DNA of 64,000 bases from Triticum aestivum (lineage: Eukaryota; Streptophyta; Magnoliopsida; Poales; Poaceae). The position numbers and the translations under genes were made by a program. This document shows, one piece after another, positions 1 through 11,523 of this stretch. The stretch is from the NCBI RefSeq assembly GCF_018294505.1, contig NC_057796.1, positions 275,177,079-275,241,078 of the forward strand. The letters run 5' to 3'. The first letter of the stretch is position 1, and each line of letters opens with the position of its first letter. The notes under the pieces are model-generated. The model saw only the letters and a program-made list of their open reading frames with translations. It ran no database searches and was not told where the DNA came from.

Positions 1-85
1 TTTAACCCCTTTAAGCTAACCTCGACGCGATGGCTCCACGACTAAGTCCTCACACTAGGACATCTACCGTGACAATTCCATGACA
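1..85 (+). repeat. 3' end of the 5' LTR of gypsy A
   Basis: These 85 bp align without gaps to the last 85 bp of the LTR at 49741-50280. There are three differences, all C/T or G/A transitions, two of them in CpG context on the 3' copy. It ends in CA immediately before the PBS. The rest of this LTR lies left of the window. Confidence 0.9.
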
Positions 86-87
86 GT

Positions 88-106
88 TGGCGCCCACCGT
101 GGGGCC
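88..106 (+). other. Primer-binding site of gypsy A
   Basis: TGGCGCCCACCGTGGGGCC begins two bases after the LTR end. Sites starting TGGCGCC or TGGCACGCC next to the 5' LTR are typical tRNA primer sites of plant Tat/Athila gypsy elements. I did not assign the exact tRNA. Confidence 0.75.
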
Positions 107-590
107 AGCGCACGATGGTTTTGAGTTCTTACAGGGCAGCTTTGAAGGGATCAAGGGATATGTTGTGGGCCGGATGACCAAGAGTCATCGCGGCAAGCTC
201 TACATCGATGATGCAAGCTGGGGCCCCGAGGCCGGCTCAATCGAGTATGGGTACCGGGTCCCGTTTGGCGGAATCCATGTATTCATCGGCAAGATCGGCG
301 AACTGGGCCCTGAGCCAGACACCTGCATCGACATCATTGAGACAGCTCAGCGTGCATGACCCACCCGAGTTCAGCTCGCCATAAATTAGGCCTTTGTTGG
401 GTTCATCCATGGGGCAGAATTGGAGGATATATCTGTGTCTGGCTGTGAGACGGTCATCTACTCTGATGGTGAGTCATCCACCGGCGAGACTGAGTCATTG
501 TATCAACTGTAAGACGGTCGGCTCGGGGGCTATTTCGATGGCGACAGTATTCCGGACCCCTATGAGCCGCCAAATAGGGTCGCGATTTTC
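107..590 (+). other. Leader of gypsy A between PBS and gag
   Basis: An open frame from 87 to 359 starts inside the PBS and encodes about 90 residues without a domain I recognise. A second short frame runs 394-624. Such leader frames recur in Tat-type elements, but nothing here shows that they are translated. I regard the stretch as untranslated leader, with a small chance that the first frame is a spliced upstream part of gag. Confidence 0.4.
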
Positions 591-1421
591 ATGGCCGGTA
601 CACAGCCAGGGCAGAATTCTATGACTGTGGTAGCAATGATCTCCGGGTCAGTAACTGCAACGGCTGCCGGGGCAGGAGGCCCTATGCGCCCGCCGGCTCA
701 GGTCCTGACCGACTTGTTGGACACTCTGACAACATTGTTAATAGCAGAGGTTAACCCGGCAAATCAAGCTCAGCATAACGCGAAGGTTGCGAAATTGCGT
801 GACGAGATAGCACAGGCCAAGGAGGAGCTAAACGCAGAGAACGCCAGGATGGCCACGGAGTGGGCTGCTTTAGATGCTCAGGCGCAGCAGATTCAGTCAG
901 AGTCTTTCCGGCTCATGATGGATCAGAACGCTACAAATGAAGTCATGAGGAGGAGGCATCAGACTCGTTTACCTTCAGTTTACGAGGTGAGAAACCTCTT
1001 TAACACGCCTGGAGTGGGGACCAGTAACCCGCCGGAGATAAATCGGGTTGAAGCACCTGGGGCTGGAGCGCCGGCTCAGCCACGCATGACGGAGCCGCCC
1101 CGTTTGAATACTACCCCACCTCAGTATGTACCGACGCCACCGGGTCATTATTCTAACCCTCTGGATAATATGATTGCTGCGGCGATGCGACTGGCAGCTC
1201 TACCGGTTGAAGGCGAATCGCCAGCGGTAATGGAAATACGACGAGCCGGAGAATTGCTTCAGATGGCTGTGGCCCAATAGGCGGCTTATTCTTACAGCCG
1301 TGAGAGGATTCACTCAACCGCTCGCCCAAGCCGGAGCTATAGCAGGCACATCGATTCACCAGCAGTTTCGAGCAGTGACAGGCGCCGTAACCGGCCTCGA
1401 GGGCATGACCCGGCGCGTAAT
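591..1421 (+). pseudogene. gag N-terminal part of gypsy A, cut off by a copia insertion
   Basis: The frame starts at ATG 591 and is open to a TAG at 1278-1280, where a glutamine codon is likely to have mutated, because the same frame continues with gag-like Arg/Ser-rich sequence to the copia LTR at 1422. Residues about 55-105 (alanine/glutamate/glutamine-rich) look like a coiled coil, and about 145-190 is a proline-rich linker. This arrangement is usual for the N-terminus of Tat-type Gag, the structural particle protein. The conserved Gag core (the retrotrans-gag domain) is absent both here and where the element resumes at 30511, so a stretch of gag has been lost as well as interrupted. It is non-functional. 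Confidence 0.7.
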
Positions 1422-2522
1422 TGAAGGAAATATGCCCTAGAGGCAATAATGAAGTTATTATTTATTTCCTTATTTCATGATAAATGTTTATTATTCATGC
1501 TAGAATTGTATTAACCGGAAACATAATACATGTGTGAATACATAGACAAACAGAGTGTCACTAGTATGCCTCTACTAGACTAACTCGTTGATCAAAGATG
1601 GTTATGTTTCCTAACCATAGACATGAGTTGTTATTTGATAAACGGGATCACATCATTAGGAGAATGATGTGATTGACTTGACCCATTCCGTTAGCTTAGC
1701 ACTTGATCGTTTTAGTTTACTGCTATTGCTTTCTTCACGACTTATACATGTTCCTATGACTATGAGATTATGCAACTCCCGATTACCGGAGGAACACTTT
1801 GTGTGCTACCAAACGTCACAACATAACTGGGTGATTATAAAGGTGCTCTACAGGTGTCTCCGATGGTACTTGTTGAGTTGGCATAGATCAAGATTAGGAT
1901 TTGTCACTCCGATTGTCGGAGAGGTATCTCGGGGCCCTCTCGGTAATGCACATCACTATAAGCCTTGCAAGCAATGCAACTAATGAGTTAGTTGCGGGAT
2001 GATGTATTACGGAACGAGTAAAGAGAATTGTCGGTAATGAGGTTGAGCTAGGTATTGAGATACCGAGGATCGAATCTCGGGAAAGTAACATACCGATGAC
2101 AAAAGGAACAACGTATGTGGTTATGCGGTTTGACCGATAAAGATCATCATCGAATATGTAGGAACCAATATGAGCATCCAGGTTCCGCTATTGGTTATTG
2201 ACCGGAGACGTGTCTCGGTCATGTCTACATAGTTCTCGAACCCATAGGGTCCGCACACTTAAAGTTCTGTGACGATCGGTATTATGAGTTTTTGTGTTTT
2301 GATGTACCGAAGGTTGTTCGGAGTCCCATATATGATCACGGACATGACGAGGAGTCCCGAAATGGTCGAGATGTAAAGATCGATATATTGGAAGCCTATA
2401 TTTGGACATCAGAATGGTTCCGGGTGAAATCAGGATTTTACGGGAGTACCGGGAGGTTACCTGAACCCCCCGGTAACTGTATGGGCCTTAATGGGACATA
2501 GTGGAGAGAGAGAGAGGAGGCC

Positions 2523-2564
2523 AGGGTAGGCCGCGCGCCCCCTCCCCCTCTGGTCCGAATTGGA
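2523..2564 (+). repeat. Left copy of a 42-bp duplication flanking the nested chromovirus fragment
   Basis: Identical to 9657-9698 over 42 bp. The intact 3' LTR of Angela 1 has this segment once (about 22212-22252). Its single-copy state there shows that the duplication arose with the insertion. Confidence 0.9.
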
Positions 2565-4430
2565 TACTTGTTCTTGATTGTCTTCTTGTTCAATGGACGG
2601 TAGTCGACATAAAGTCGGTCCGTGTCATCCTTCTTCTTGACAAAAAGAACACCACAACCCCATGGAGAAGAACTCGGTCTGATCAAACCCAGACGTTCTT
2701 GTTCATCGAGCTGCTTCTTCAATTCCTTCAGCTCGTTAGGTCCAAGCTTGTATGGACGCTTGCAAACGGGTTCAGTGCCAGGCTCCAGTTCGGTAACGAA
2801 CTCAACTGGCCGATGAGGAGGCATACCCGGAAGCTCTTCTGGAAAGACATCTTGATACTCGCAAACGACTAGAATTTGAGAGATGGCATTCAATTCGCCC
2901 TTCTCATTGAGAGAGAAAAACCGAATCGTTTCATCACGAGCGGCAAAATTTATCACATCCTCAGACGAGTGTGTCAATTGAATTTCCCTGGCAACACAAT
3001 CGAGTTGAGCCTTGTGCTTAGAAAGCCAGTCCATCCCGAGAATTAGATCAATATCCGAGTCACCAAGAACAATTGGAGAAGACTGAAATTCATAGTCGCC
3101 CATCTTGATGGAAACATCGGGAGCAACCAAACTAGAAGACAAAAGCTTACCCGGAGAAACAACTTGCATAACTTTGGATAAAATCTCTGTGTCAACATTG
3201 TGCTTCGATGCAAATGGGTATGACAAGAAAGAATGCGATGCAACAGTATCAAAAAGAACTTTTGCAGGAATATCATTAACTGAGAGATTACCCATTATCA
3301 CATCAGTAGATTCCTCCGCTTGAGCTGCATTCATCATGTTCACCTTTGCAGACTTTGGATTATGCTTGACCACTGCATTGCTGGAAGATCTGACAGGAGG
3401 AGGAGGAGGAAGACGCCTCTGGTTGAAGCACTTGTTAGCATAGTGACCTTTCTGCTGACATTTGTTGCAAGTCACCTCTGAGAGTGGACGGTGATAAGGA
3501 GCATTGGACTTTGGAGCTTGATTCTGAGACTTGTTCTGATAGCCAGAGTTGGAAGAGTTGGAAGAACCATGGCCACCTTTGTTCTACTGCTGGTAAGGCT
3601 GACGAATCGGAGGAGGAGGAGGCAACCAGAACTTCTGTTGCTTAGCTGTCACAAGTGAGGAAGAAGAAGACTGAACTGTGTCTCTGACTCTTCTTAGAAG
3701 CCTCACACTTGAGCTGAGCAGCCTCTTGCTTCAGTGCCATATTGTAGAATTGATCAAACTGAGTAGGCTCAACAAGAACGAGAGCTAACTACAGATCCTC
3801 TTTAAGGCCACCTCTGAAGTGATAGATCATGCTCTTTTCATCAGGAACGTCTTGTTTAGCGAAGCGAGCAAGTTTCTGAAACTGAATGTTGTATTGATAC
3901 ACAGACATGTTGCCTTGCTTGAGATTGCGGAACTCCTCACGCTTGCTCTCAACAACACTTTGTGGAATGTGGTGCGCTTTGAAGTCCCGACAGAAGTCAG
4001 TCCAAGTGATCACACGACCTCCTCTGGAATCTTTGTATTGTTGATACCAATCAGCAGCTTGGTCCTTGAGCTGGAAAGAAGCGAACTTGACATAGTCCTC
4101 AGGCCTGACATTGCTACATTCAAAATGCTTGTTGATGTCCACGAGCCAATCATCGGCATCCGTGGCCTCGGCACAGTAGCTGAAAGACTTGGGCTGATTT
4201 GCGAGAAACTGGTTGAGAGTGGCAAAGTGAAACTGATTGTTGCCTTGACCTTGATTGCCTTGATTGCCTTGCCCTTGAGTACGTTCTTGCAAGAGTTGCA
4301 GAATCATCTGAGCATTGGCGTTGGTGGCTGCCATGATAGCTTGCCATGCCTCCGGAGGTGGAGGTGGTGGCGGAGGGTTCGCTTGACTCCCTTCATTGCG
4401 ATCCGGATTCTGACGCGTTGGCGGAGCCAT
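2565..4430 (-). pseudogene. Chromovirus gag-protease-RT fragment
   Basis: The start ATG is at 4430-4428 and is followed by a proline run. Gag core: the retrotrans-gag block with WYQQY and DFCRDF, roughly residues 95-200. The frame meets a TAG at about 3787-3789 and has a frameshift near 3650-3700. It then resumes with a CX2CX4HX4C zinc knuckle near 3475-3430, a retropepsin whose active site reads FDTVAS in place of the usual DTGAS (near 3245), an LILGMDWL block, and the N-terminal RT segment with [14 protein letters not shown]. It ends at the truncation point at 2565. In intact relatives the polyprotein continues through RNase H, integrase and a chromodomain. Truncation, stop, frameshift and the lost protease glycine make it inactive. 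Confidence 0.8.
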
Positions 4431-5569
4431 CCTGAAGAGGGTGACATCCGTTAGCATCTTGATAGACAAATAGATAAGTAGAATCAACGGATAGAAATTG
4501 CAACATATAGTCTTCACAATAAACATTCGAACGAAGATGAACGAATGAATTCCGTAGTAAATCATCACACTTCCATAAGTTGAGAAGCCACTTAGATAAA
4601 AGATATGGAATGATCATATGAATTCGAAGTAACTCGAATACCACAATACAAAATAAAACAAAGTATTGGCTTGCAGAATAAGCCGGAACAAACATATGAT
4701 AGATATTTCGTCCGAAGTTTTCGTGGTGGGGCCCACACGGGCTCAATCGTACAGCACCATCATGTACAAGGCTGTGCACATGACATACGAAGCGTCCCCG
4801 AGTCAGCAAAGCCATGGACTCTTTAAGACACAACGAGACCACTGTAAAATAAACCGTGTACAGGCGGACCACTAGACGTCGAACCCCAATCTCATATCAT
4901 GCGTCTGTCGGAAAGATATCCTAAGGCTACTAGAATTCCCACTTATAAACTCCCGAAACTTTCTGGTTATGCAATCTGGTGTAGGGGATACAGGGGACAC
5001 AAAATATATCACCCAAACTAACAATCCCTAGATCCAGCTGTATCCATCCGTCAACACATAACCAAGAAACCTTCGGAAATCGTTTACCTCAACCTTCGAA
5101 AAACATCCGTTATACAAGTTATGGCAATACTCCCGAACTCCCGCCCCAGTACTGGGTGGCGTCGAGGTGATCTCACCAACAACTGCATAAAAGAGATTTC
5201 GATGTCGGCGAAACTCAGGTATTCTAGAACTGCAACGATAAAATTGTGACGACAACACCTCGGAGCTCAACTCCCCGGGACACTGCCACAACCCCTAAAT
5301 GTCAGGAGGCACCAAGAACAATGTTCTCATCACAAAACCATCGGAACGATTCCAAGATACCCGCGTGATCCTAAATTTTTTTTTAGTGAAATTTGAGGAG
5401 AGAATAGTCAAAACTTCTACGTCAGGAGACCTCACCAGAGCGACGAAGGAACTGAGGAGTAAAAAGAATCCTACTCTCCGATATATATAATCCTAAGACT
5501 CAAAACATTTTGTTCTAGACTCAACAACGCCAGCGATTCGATCAAGCAGGGGGCTCCTAAGTCGGGGAT
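4431..5569 (-). other. Untranslated leader of the chromovirus fragment
   Basis: Lies between PBS and gag. It has no coding potential that I trust; the short frames on both strands show no domain. Confidence 0.5.
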
Positions 5570-5586
5570 GGCTCTGATTACCAACT
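5570..5586 (-). other. Primer-binding site of the chromovirus fragment
   Basis: Minus-strand AGTTGGTAATCAGAGCC abuts the LTR end at 5587. It matches the usual initiator-Met tRNA site TGGTATCAGAGCC except for one extra A. Confidence 0.75.
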
Positions 5587-8500
5587 TGTAACCCCCACGA
5601 TGCGGCTATATCTCCCACGTGTCGAGGCACGACTTAGAGGCATAACCGCATAGTGGTTTTGTCGCAAGAAGGGTCATCTTCACACAATCCCATGTAATGA
5701 ACAAGAATGGGATAAAGAGTTGGCTTATAATCGCCACTTCACACAATACATAAATATTAAACATACATCATCCGAAATACAAGCATATAGACCGACTACG
5801 GTCTAAATCCAGATGAAAATAAGAGAACCCCAAATGCTAGATCCCCGATCGTCCCAACTGGGCTCCACTACTGATCATCAGGAAAAGACACATAGTAACG
5901 ACCACGTTCCTCGTCGAACTCCCACTTGAGATCGACGCCATCATCTGCACTGGCATCGTCGGCACCTGCAACTGTTTTGGTAGAATCTATGAGTCACGGG
6001 GACTCAGCAATCTCACACCCGCGAGATCAAGACTATTTAAGCTTGGAGGAAAGGATGGCGCAAAGAGGTGGAGCTGCAGCGGCAAAAGCATATATGGTGG
6101 CTAACTTGCGCAAATGAGAGCGAGAAGCGAAGCAACGGAACGGACGTCATCTAGCAATGACCAAGAAGAGGTCCTGAACACCTACTTACGTCATACATAA
6201 CTCAGACCGTGTTCACTTCCCGGACTCCGCCGAGAAGAGACAATCACGGCTACACACGCAGTTGATGTATTTTAATTGGGTCAAGTGACAAGTTATCTAC
6301 AACCGGACATTAACAAATTCCCATCTGCCTCATAACCGCGGGCACGGCTTTCGAAAGATAATACCCTGCAGGGGTGTCCCAACTTAGCCCATCATAAGCT
6401 CTCACGGTCAACGAAGGATAAACCTTCTCCCGGAAAGACCCGATCAGTCTCGGAATCCCGGTTTACAAGACATCTCGACAATGGTAAAACAAGACCAGCA
6501 AAGCCACCCGAATGTGCCGACAAATCCCGATAGGAGCTGCACATATCTCGTTCTCAGGGCACACCGGATGAGACATCCTACGAGTAAAACCAGACCTCGA
6601 GTTTCCAGGAGGGGGCCCCGCAGTCTGCTCAGTTCGGACCAACACTCGAAGGAGCACTGGCCCGGGGGGTTAAAATAAGATGACCATCGGGCTCGCGAAA
6701 ACCCGGGGGAAAAGGCTTAGGTAGCAAATGTTAAAACCAAGGTTGGGCCTTGCTGGAGGAGTTTTATTCAAGGCGAACTGTCAAGGGGGTCCCATAAATC
6801 ACCCGACCGCGTAAGGAACGCAAACTCAAGGAACATAATCCCGGTATACAGTAACTAGGGCGGCAAGAGTGGAACAAAACACCAGGCATAAGGCCGAGCC
6901 TTCCACCCTTTACCAAATATATAGATGCATTAATTAAATAAGATATATTGTGGTATCCCAACATATCCATGTTCCGACATGGAACAAACTTCAACTTCAC
7001 CTGCAACTAGCAACGCTATAAGAGGGGCTGAGCAAAAGCGGTAACTTAGCCAAACAACGGTTTGCTAGGAAAGGATGGTTAGAGGCTGACATGGCAAAAT
7101 GGGAGACATGATATAGCAAGTGATAGGTAGAGGAGCATGGCAATAGAGCGAACAACTAGCAAAGCAAAGATAGAAGTGATTTCGAGGGGTGGTCATCTTG
7201 CCTGCAAGGTTCTCAGAGTTGTCGAAAGCTTGATCCTCGTAAGCGTACTCGACAGGTTCCTCGTTCGCGAACTCGTCTCCCGGCTCTACCCAAGACAAGA
7301 ACACAAACAAACGGAACCACAATCAACAACGAGAAATGCGCAAGCAACATGATGCAAAACATGTATGATATGCAAGATATGATATGCGATGCATATGCGT
7401 GCTCCGGAAGGAAAATGATGAACATGGCAGTAACTTGGCAAACCAAGCATGCCACTGGAAAGATGAGATGATTTCGGTCAAAATCGATATAAAGATCACC
7501 GGAAACGGATGCACGGTTTGCAAATGGCAAGCAAAACAAGAATGACACGAATCTGCGGTTAACAGCATGATAGCACTTAAAATGCAACAAGCAACAATGA
7601 TACAGCACCCCAACATAGCAAAAAAGCACATGGAAGTAATCTACAGGAGATGCTTGACAAAAGATGAACACTGAGCTACGGCTAGATCACAACATATCAA
7701 GCTCAAACAAGCATGGCAAAAGTGCAAAAGATTACAGGTTCACAGACTTTGTGAAAAACTGGACATAGCAGAAATCAGCATCAGGTAGCAATGTTCGGAG
7801 CACGAAATCAACATGCTACAGAAACTTAACCTAGCAAAGCAAGGCATGGAAGTGTTCTACTAAATGCACATGACAAAAGTCCCTTACTGACCATAAGCCA
7901 AAAAGGAACAGAAGGTATGATGGCAAGCATGTAAACATAGCAAGTTTCGTTATCAGGTTTCAGACTTAGTAGAAAACAGAGCATGGCAGAAATAATAGTA
8001 TGTAGGCCTTTTGTGAGCTTGATGCACTCACAACAGAGCAATGCATGACAAACCAAGCATACCTACAGCAAGATGGCATGTTTATGAAGCTAACCATGGC
8101 AAGAACAATTGCATAGCATGTATGGATCAACTACAATAAGCTTGGCAAAATTGCATATAATGTTAAGAATCTGCCAGAAATATTTTATAGCAAAAGTAGA
8201 GCAAGATTGAGTCATGCTATGGCACTCCATAATTGCAAACAATTGCAGGAATTGATCAATTACAACTATAGCTACAAAACATCCTTACTGAACATCTCCA
8301 AAATATGCACGGATCTCTCTGTAGCATCAAGTTTACATGGCAACAAAAATCACTGTCCCTGAAATCAGAAATATTACGGAGCCTACTTTGCATGCTTGTG
8401 CTAGTCACCACAGAGATCACAAAAATACATGGACTACACCACTGGAAAGATGGCATGGCATACTTCAAAACACATGTAGAGCTCATGCTCAAAAGATGCA

Positions 8501-9656
8501 CAGAATAAATGATACAAAAATGACAAATCTCCAAGTTCTGATAAGAACCAGAGAATAACAGCAACTAGCCCTCTTCCAACGGAGATTTGGGCATCAAGAT
8601 AACCTCTAATGAACATGGTGCAATTGAGCAAAATGAAGAGCATCACGAGACGAACAATTAAACATATTACTTGCGCGGATCGGAGCTACATGCAAGGAGT
8701 TACGGCATCACGAACAGAGGCATCTGGATCGAGCCACAGAGCTCGGGCACGGCTCGACCTCGCCGGCGTGGAGGAGGAAGGGGAGTCCGGTGACGGGCGT
8801 GGAAGGAGATGGCGCGGGGAGGCGCCGGCGGACGGAGGCGGTGGCCGCGGCGGCGACGGGCGGCCGCGGCGGGGCGGCCCCGGCCGGCGGCGACGCGCGG
8901 GTGCGCGGGTGCGCGGGCCGGGAGGAGCGGCGGCGCTGGGCTCGGGCAGGCCGCGGGCGAGCCCGTGGGCCTCGGCGGCGGCGACGAACGGCGGCGTGCC
9001 ACGTGGCGGCGGCGGGGAGGTTGGACGCGTCCGGCTGCGCCCGGTCGTGTCCGGCGGCGGAGAGGGACGAGGGCTAGGGTTGGACTGAGAATGTATTTCG
9101 GGATGCCCACATATTTATAGGTAGAGGGAGCTAGGAGGCTTCAAATGAGGTGCGGTTTTCGCCCACACGATCGTGATCGAACGACCTAGAGCATGGAAGA
9201 GAGTTTGGTGGGTTTTGGGCTGATTTTAGAGGGGGTTTTTGCTGGACACTCAAATGGACTTTGCGGATGCCCGGTTAACCGTTGGAGTACCAAACGACCT
9301 CCGAATGGAACGAAACTTGACCGGTAGTCTCCGGGTGGTATATTAAGGCCACTTGACAAGCCTCGGTCCATTCCGAGAAAGTTTGACACACGCACACGAT
9401 AGAAAACAAGAGGGATGCACCGGAGGAGATAGGAGCGCCGGATTGCAAAACGGACAACGGGGAAAATGCTCGGATGCATGAGACGAACACGTATGCGAAT
9501 GGAATGCACATGATGACATGATATGAAAATGCATGACATGACAAAAATACAAAACGAAAGACAAAACCCGACAATGGAGGGAAAAATCATAACACATAGC
9601 CGGAAATGGCAAGAGTCGGAGTTACAAATATGGCAAGTTACATGCGGGGTGTTACA
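5587..9656 (-). repeat. 5' LTR (4070 bp) of the chromovirus fragment
   Basis: It begins TGTAACACCCC (minus strand at 9656) and ends GTTACA at 5587. A TATA-like TATAAATA lies at 9119-9112 (minus), followed within the next 350 bp by a very GC-rich block (8750-9090) that probably holds the transcript start. The first 1.7 kb is homologous to the LTR fragment at 52850-54602 on the + strand. Short frames in the GC-rich block, on both strands, are low-complexity shadows. Confidence 0.85.
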
Positions 9657-9698
9657 AGGGTAGGCCGCGCGCCCCCTCCCCCTCTGGTCCGAATTGGA
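9657..9698 (+). repeat. Right copy of the 42-bp duplication
   Basis: Identical to 2523-2564. The Angela LTR continues directly from here to 10288. Confidence 0.9.
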
Positions 9699-10288
9699 CT
9701 AGGAGGGGGGCGGCACCCCCCCTTTCCTTCCTCCCTCTCTCCCCCTTCCTTCTCTCCTAGTCCAACTAGGGAAGGGGGGAATCCTACTCCCGGTGGGAGT
9801 AGGACTCCTCTAGGGCGCGCCATAGGGGCCGGCCCTCTCCCCCCTCCTCCACTCCTTTATATACGTGGCCAGGGGCACCCCATAGACACACAAGTCGATC
9901 ATTGATCTTTTAGCCGTGTGCGGTGCCCCCCTCCACCATAATTCACCTCAGTCATATCGTAGCGGTGCTTAGGCGAAGCCCTGCGTCAGAAGCAACATCA
10001 TCACTGTCATCATGACGTCGTGTTGACGGAACTCTCCTGCGAAGCTCTGCTGGATCGGAGATCATGGGACGTCACCGAGCTGAACGTGTGCTGAACTCGG
10101 AGGTGCCGTGCGTTCGGTACTTGGATCGGTCGGATCGTGAACACGTACGACTACATCAATGTTCTCATAACACTTCCACTTACGGTCTACGAGGGTATGT
10201 GGACGACACTCTCCCCTCTCGTTGCTATGCATCACCATGATCTTGCGTGTGCGTACGATTTTTTTTGAAATTACTACATCCCCCAACA

Positions 10289-11523
10289 GTGGCATCCGAG
10301 CCAGGTTTATGCGTAGATGTTATATGCACGAGTAGAACACAAGTGAGTTGTGGGCGATACAGGTCATACTGCTTACCAGCATGTCATACTTTGGTTCGGC
10401 GGTATTGTTGGATGAAGCGGCCCGGACGGACATTACGCGTACGCTTACGCGAGACTGGTTCTACTGACGTGCTTTGCACACACATGGCTGGGGGATGTCA
10501 GTTTCTCCAACTTTAGTTGAACCGATTGTGACTACGCCCGGTCCTTGTTGAAGGTTAAAACTGCACTAACTTGATGAAATATCGTTGTGGTTTCGATGCG
10601 TAGGTAAGAACGGTTCTTGCTCAGCCCGTAGCAGCCACGTAAAACTTGCAACTACACAGTAGAGGACGTCTAACTTGTTTTTGTAGGGCATGTTGTGATG
10701 TGATATGGTCAAGCCATGATGCTATATTTTATTGTATGAGATGATCATGTTTTGTAACGGAGTTATCGGCAACTGGCAGGAGCCATATGGTTATCACTTT
10801 ATTGTATGCAATGCAATCGCCCTGTAATTGCTTTACTTTATCACTAAGCGGTAGCGATAATCGTAGAAGCAATAGTTGGCGAGATGACAACGATGCTATG
10901 ATGGAGATCAAGGTGTCGCGCCGGTGACGATGGTGATCATGACGGTGCTTTGGAGATGGAGATCAAAGGCACAAGATGATGATGGCCGTATCATATCACT
11001 TATATTGATTGCATGTGATGTTTATCTTTTATGCATCTTATTCTGCTTTCATTGACGGTAGCATTATAAGATGATCTCTCACTAAATTTCAAGGTACAAG
11101 TGTTCTCCCTGAGTATGCACCGTTGCCAAAGTTCGTCGTGCCGAGACACCATGTGATGATCGGGTGTGATAAGCTCTACATTCATATACAACGGGTGCAA
11201 GCCAGTTTTGCACACGCAGAATACTCGGGTTAAACTTGACAAGCCTAGCATATGCAGATATGGCCTCAGAACACTGAGACCGAAAGGTCGAGCATGAATC
11301 ATATAGTAGATATGATCAACATAGTGATGTTCACCATTGAAAACTACTCCATCTCACGTGATGATCGGACATGGTTTAGTTGATATGGATCACATGATCA
11401 CTTAGATGATTAAAGGGATGTCTATCTAAGTGGGAGTTCTTAAGTAATTTGATTAATTGAACTTTAATTTATCATGAACTTAGTACCTGATAGTATTTTG
11501 CATGTCTATGTTGTTGTAGATAG
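10289..11523 (+). other. PBS and untranslated leader of Angela 1
   Basis: The PBS-like GTGGCATCCGAGCCAGG starts at 10289. The following 1.2 kb resembles the leader of the second copia element (36759-38055) and ends at the gag ATG. No translated frame is supported. Confidence 0.75.

Larger units (their letters stand above)
2565..9656 (-). mobile_element. 3'-truncated Ty3/gypsy chromovirus-like element in the Angela 1 5' LTR
   Basis: Read on the minus strand: a complete 4070-bp LTR starting TGTAACACCCC at 9656 and ending GGGGTTACA at 5587, PBS (AGTTGGTAATCAGAGCC), a leader, gag from 4430, zinc knuckle, protease and the start of RT. The element stops abruptly at 2565 inside the first RT block, just after a KNKYP-like motif. 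The rest of pol and the 3' LTR are missing. It is flanked by the 42-bp duplication rather than a 5-bp TSD, which suggests capture during break repair rather than normal integration. Confidence 0.8.
1422..10288 (+). repeat. 5' LTR of Angela 1, split by an insertion
   Basis: The LTR occupies 1422-2564 and 9657-10288. The intervening 7092 bp are a chromovirus fragment. TATA-like TTTATATAC lies near 9857-9865, matching the position of the same motif in the 3' LTR near 22410. The CCCCAACA end at 10281-10288 is followed by the PBS. Confidence 0.9.

Noticed and set aside
1669..2501. Frames of 60-104 codons in the Angela LTRs, repeated at 21364 onward
   Set aside because: Shadow frames in LTR sequence shared by all Angela copies. 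LTRs are not translated, and the frame lengths vary with point changes.
8600..9120. Overlapping frames of 95-159 codons on both strands in a GC-rich block
   Set aside because: Low-complexity Arg/Gly/Ala/Pro sequence with all frames open at once. It lies just downstream of the LTR TATA box and reflects base composition, not coding.
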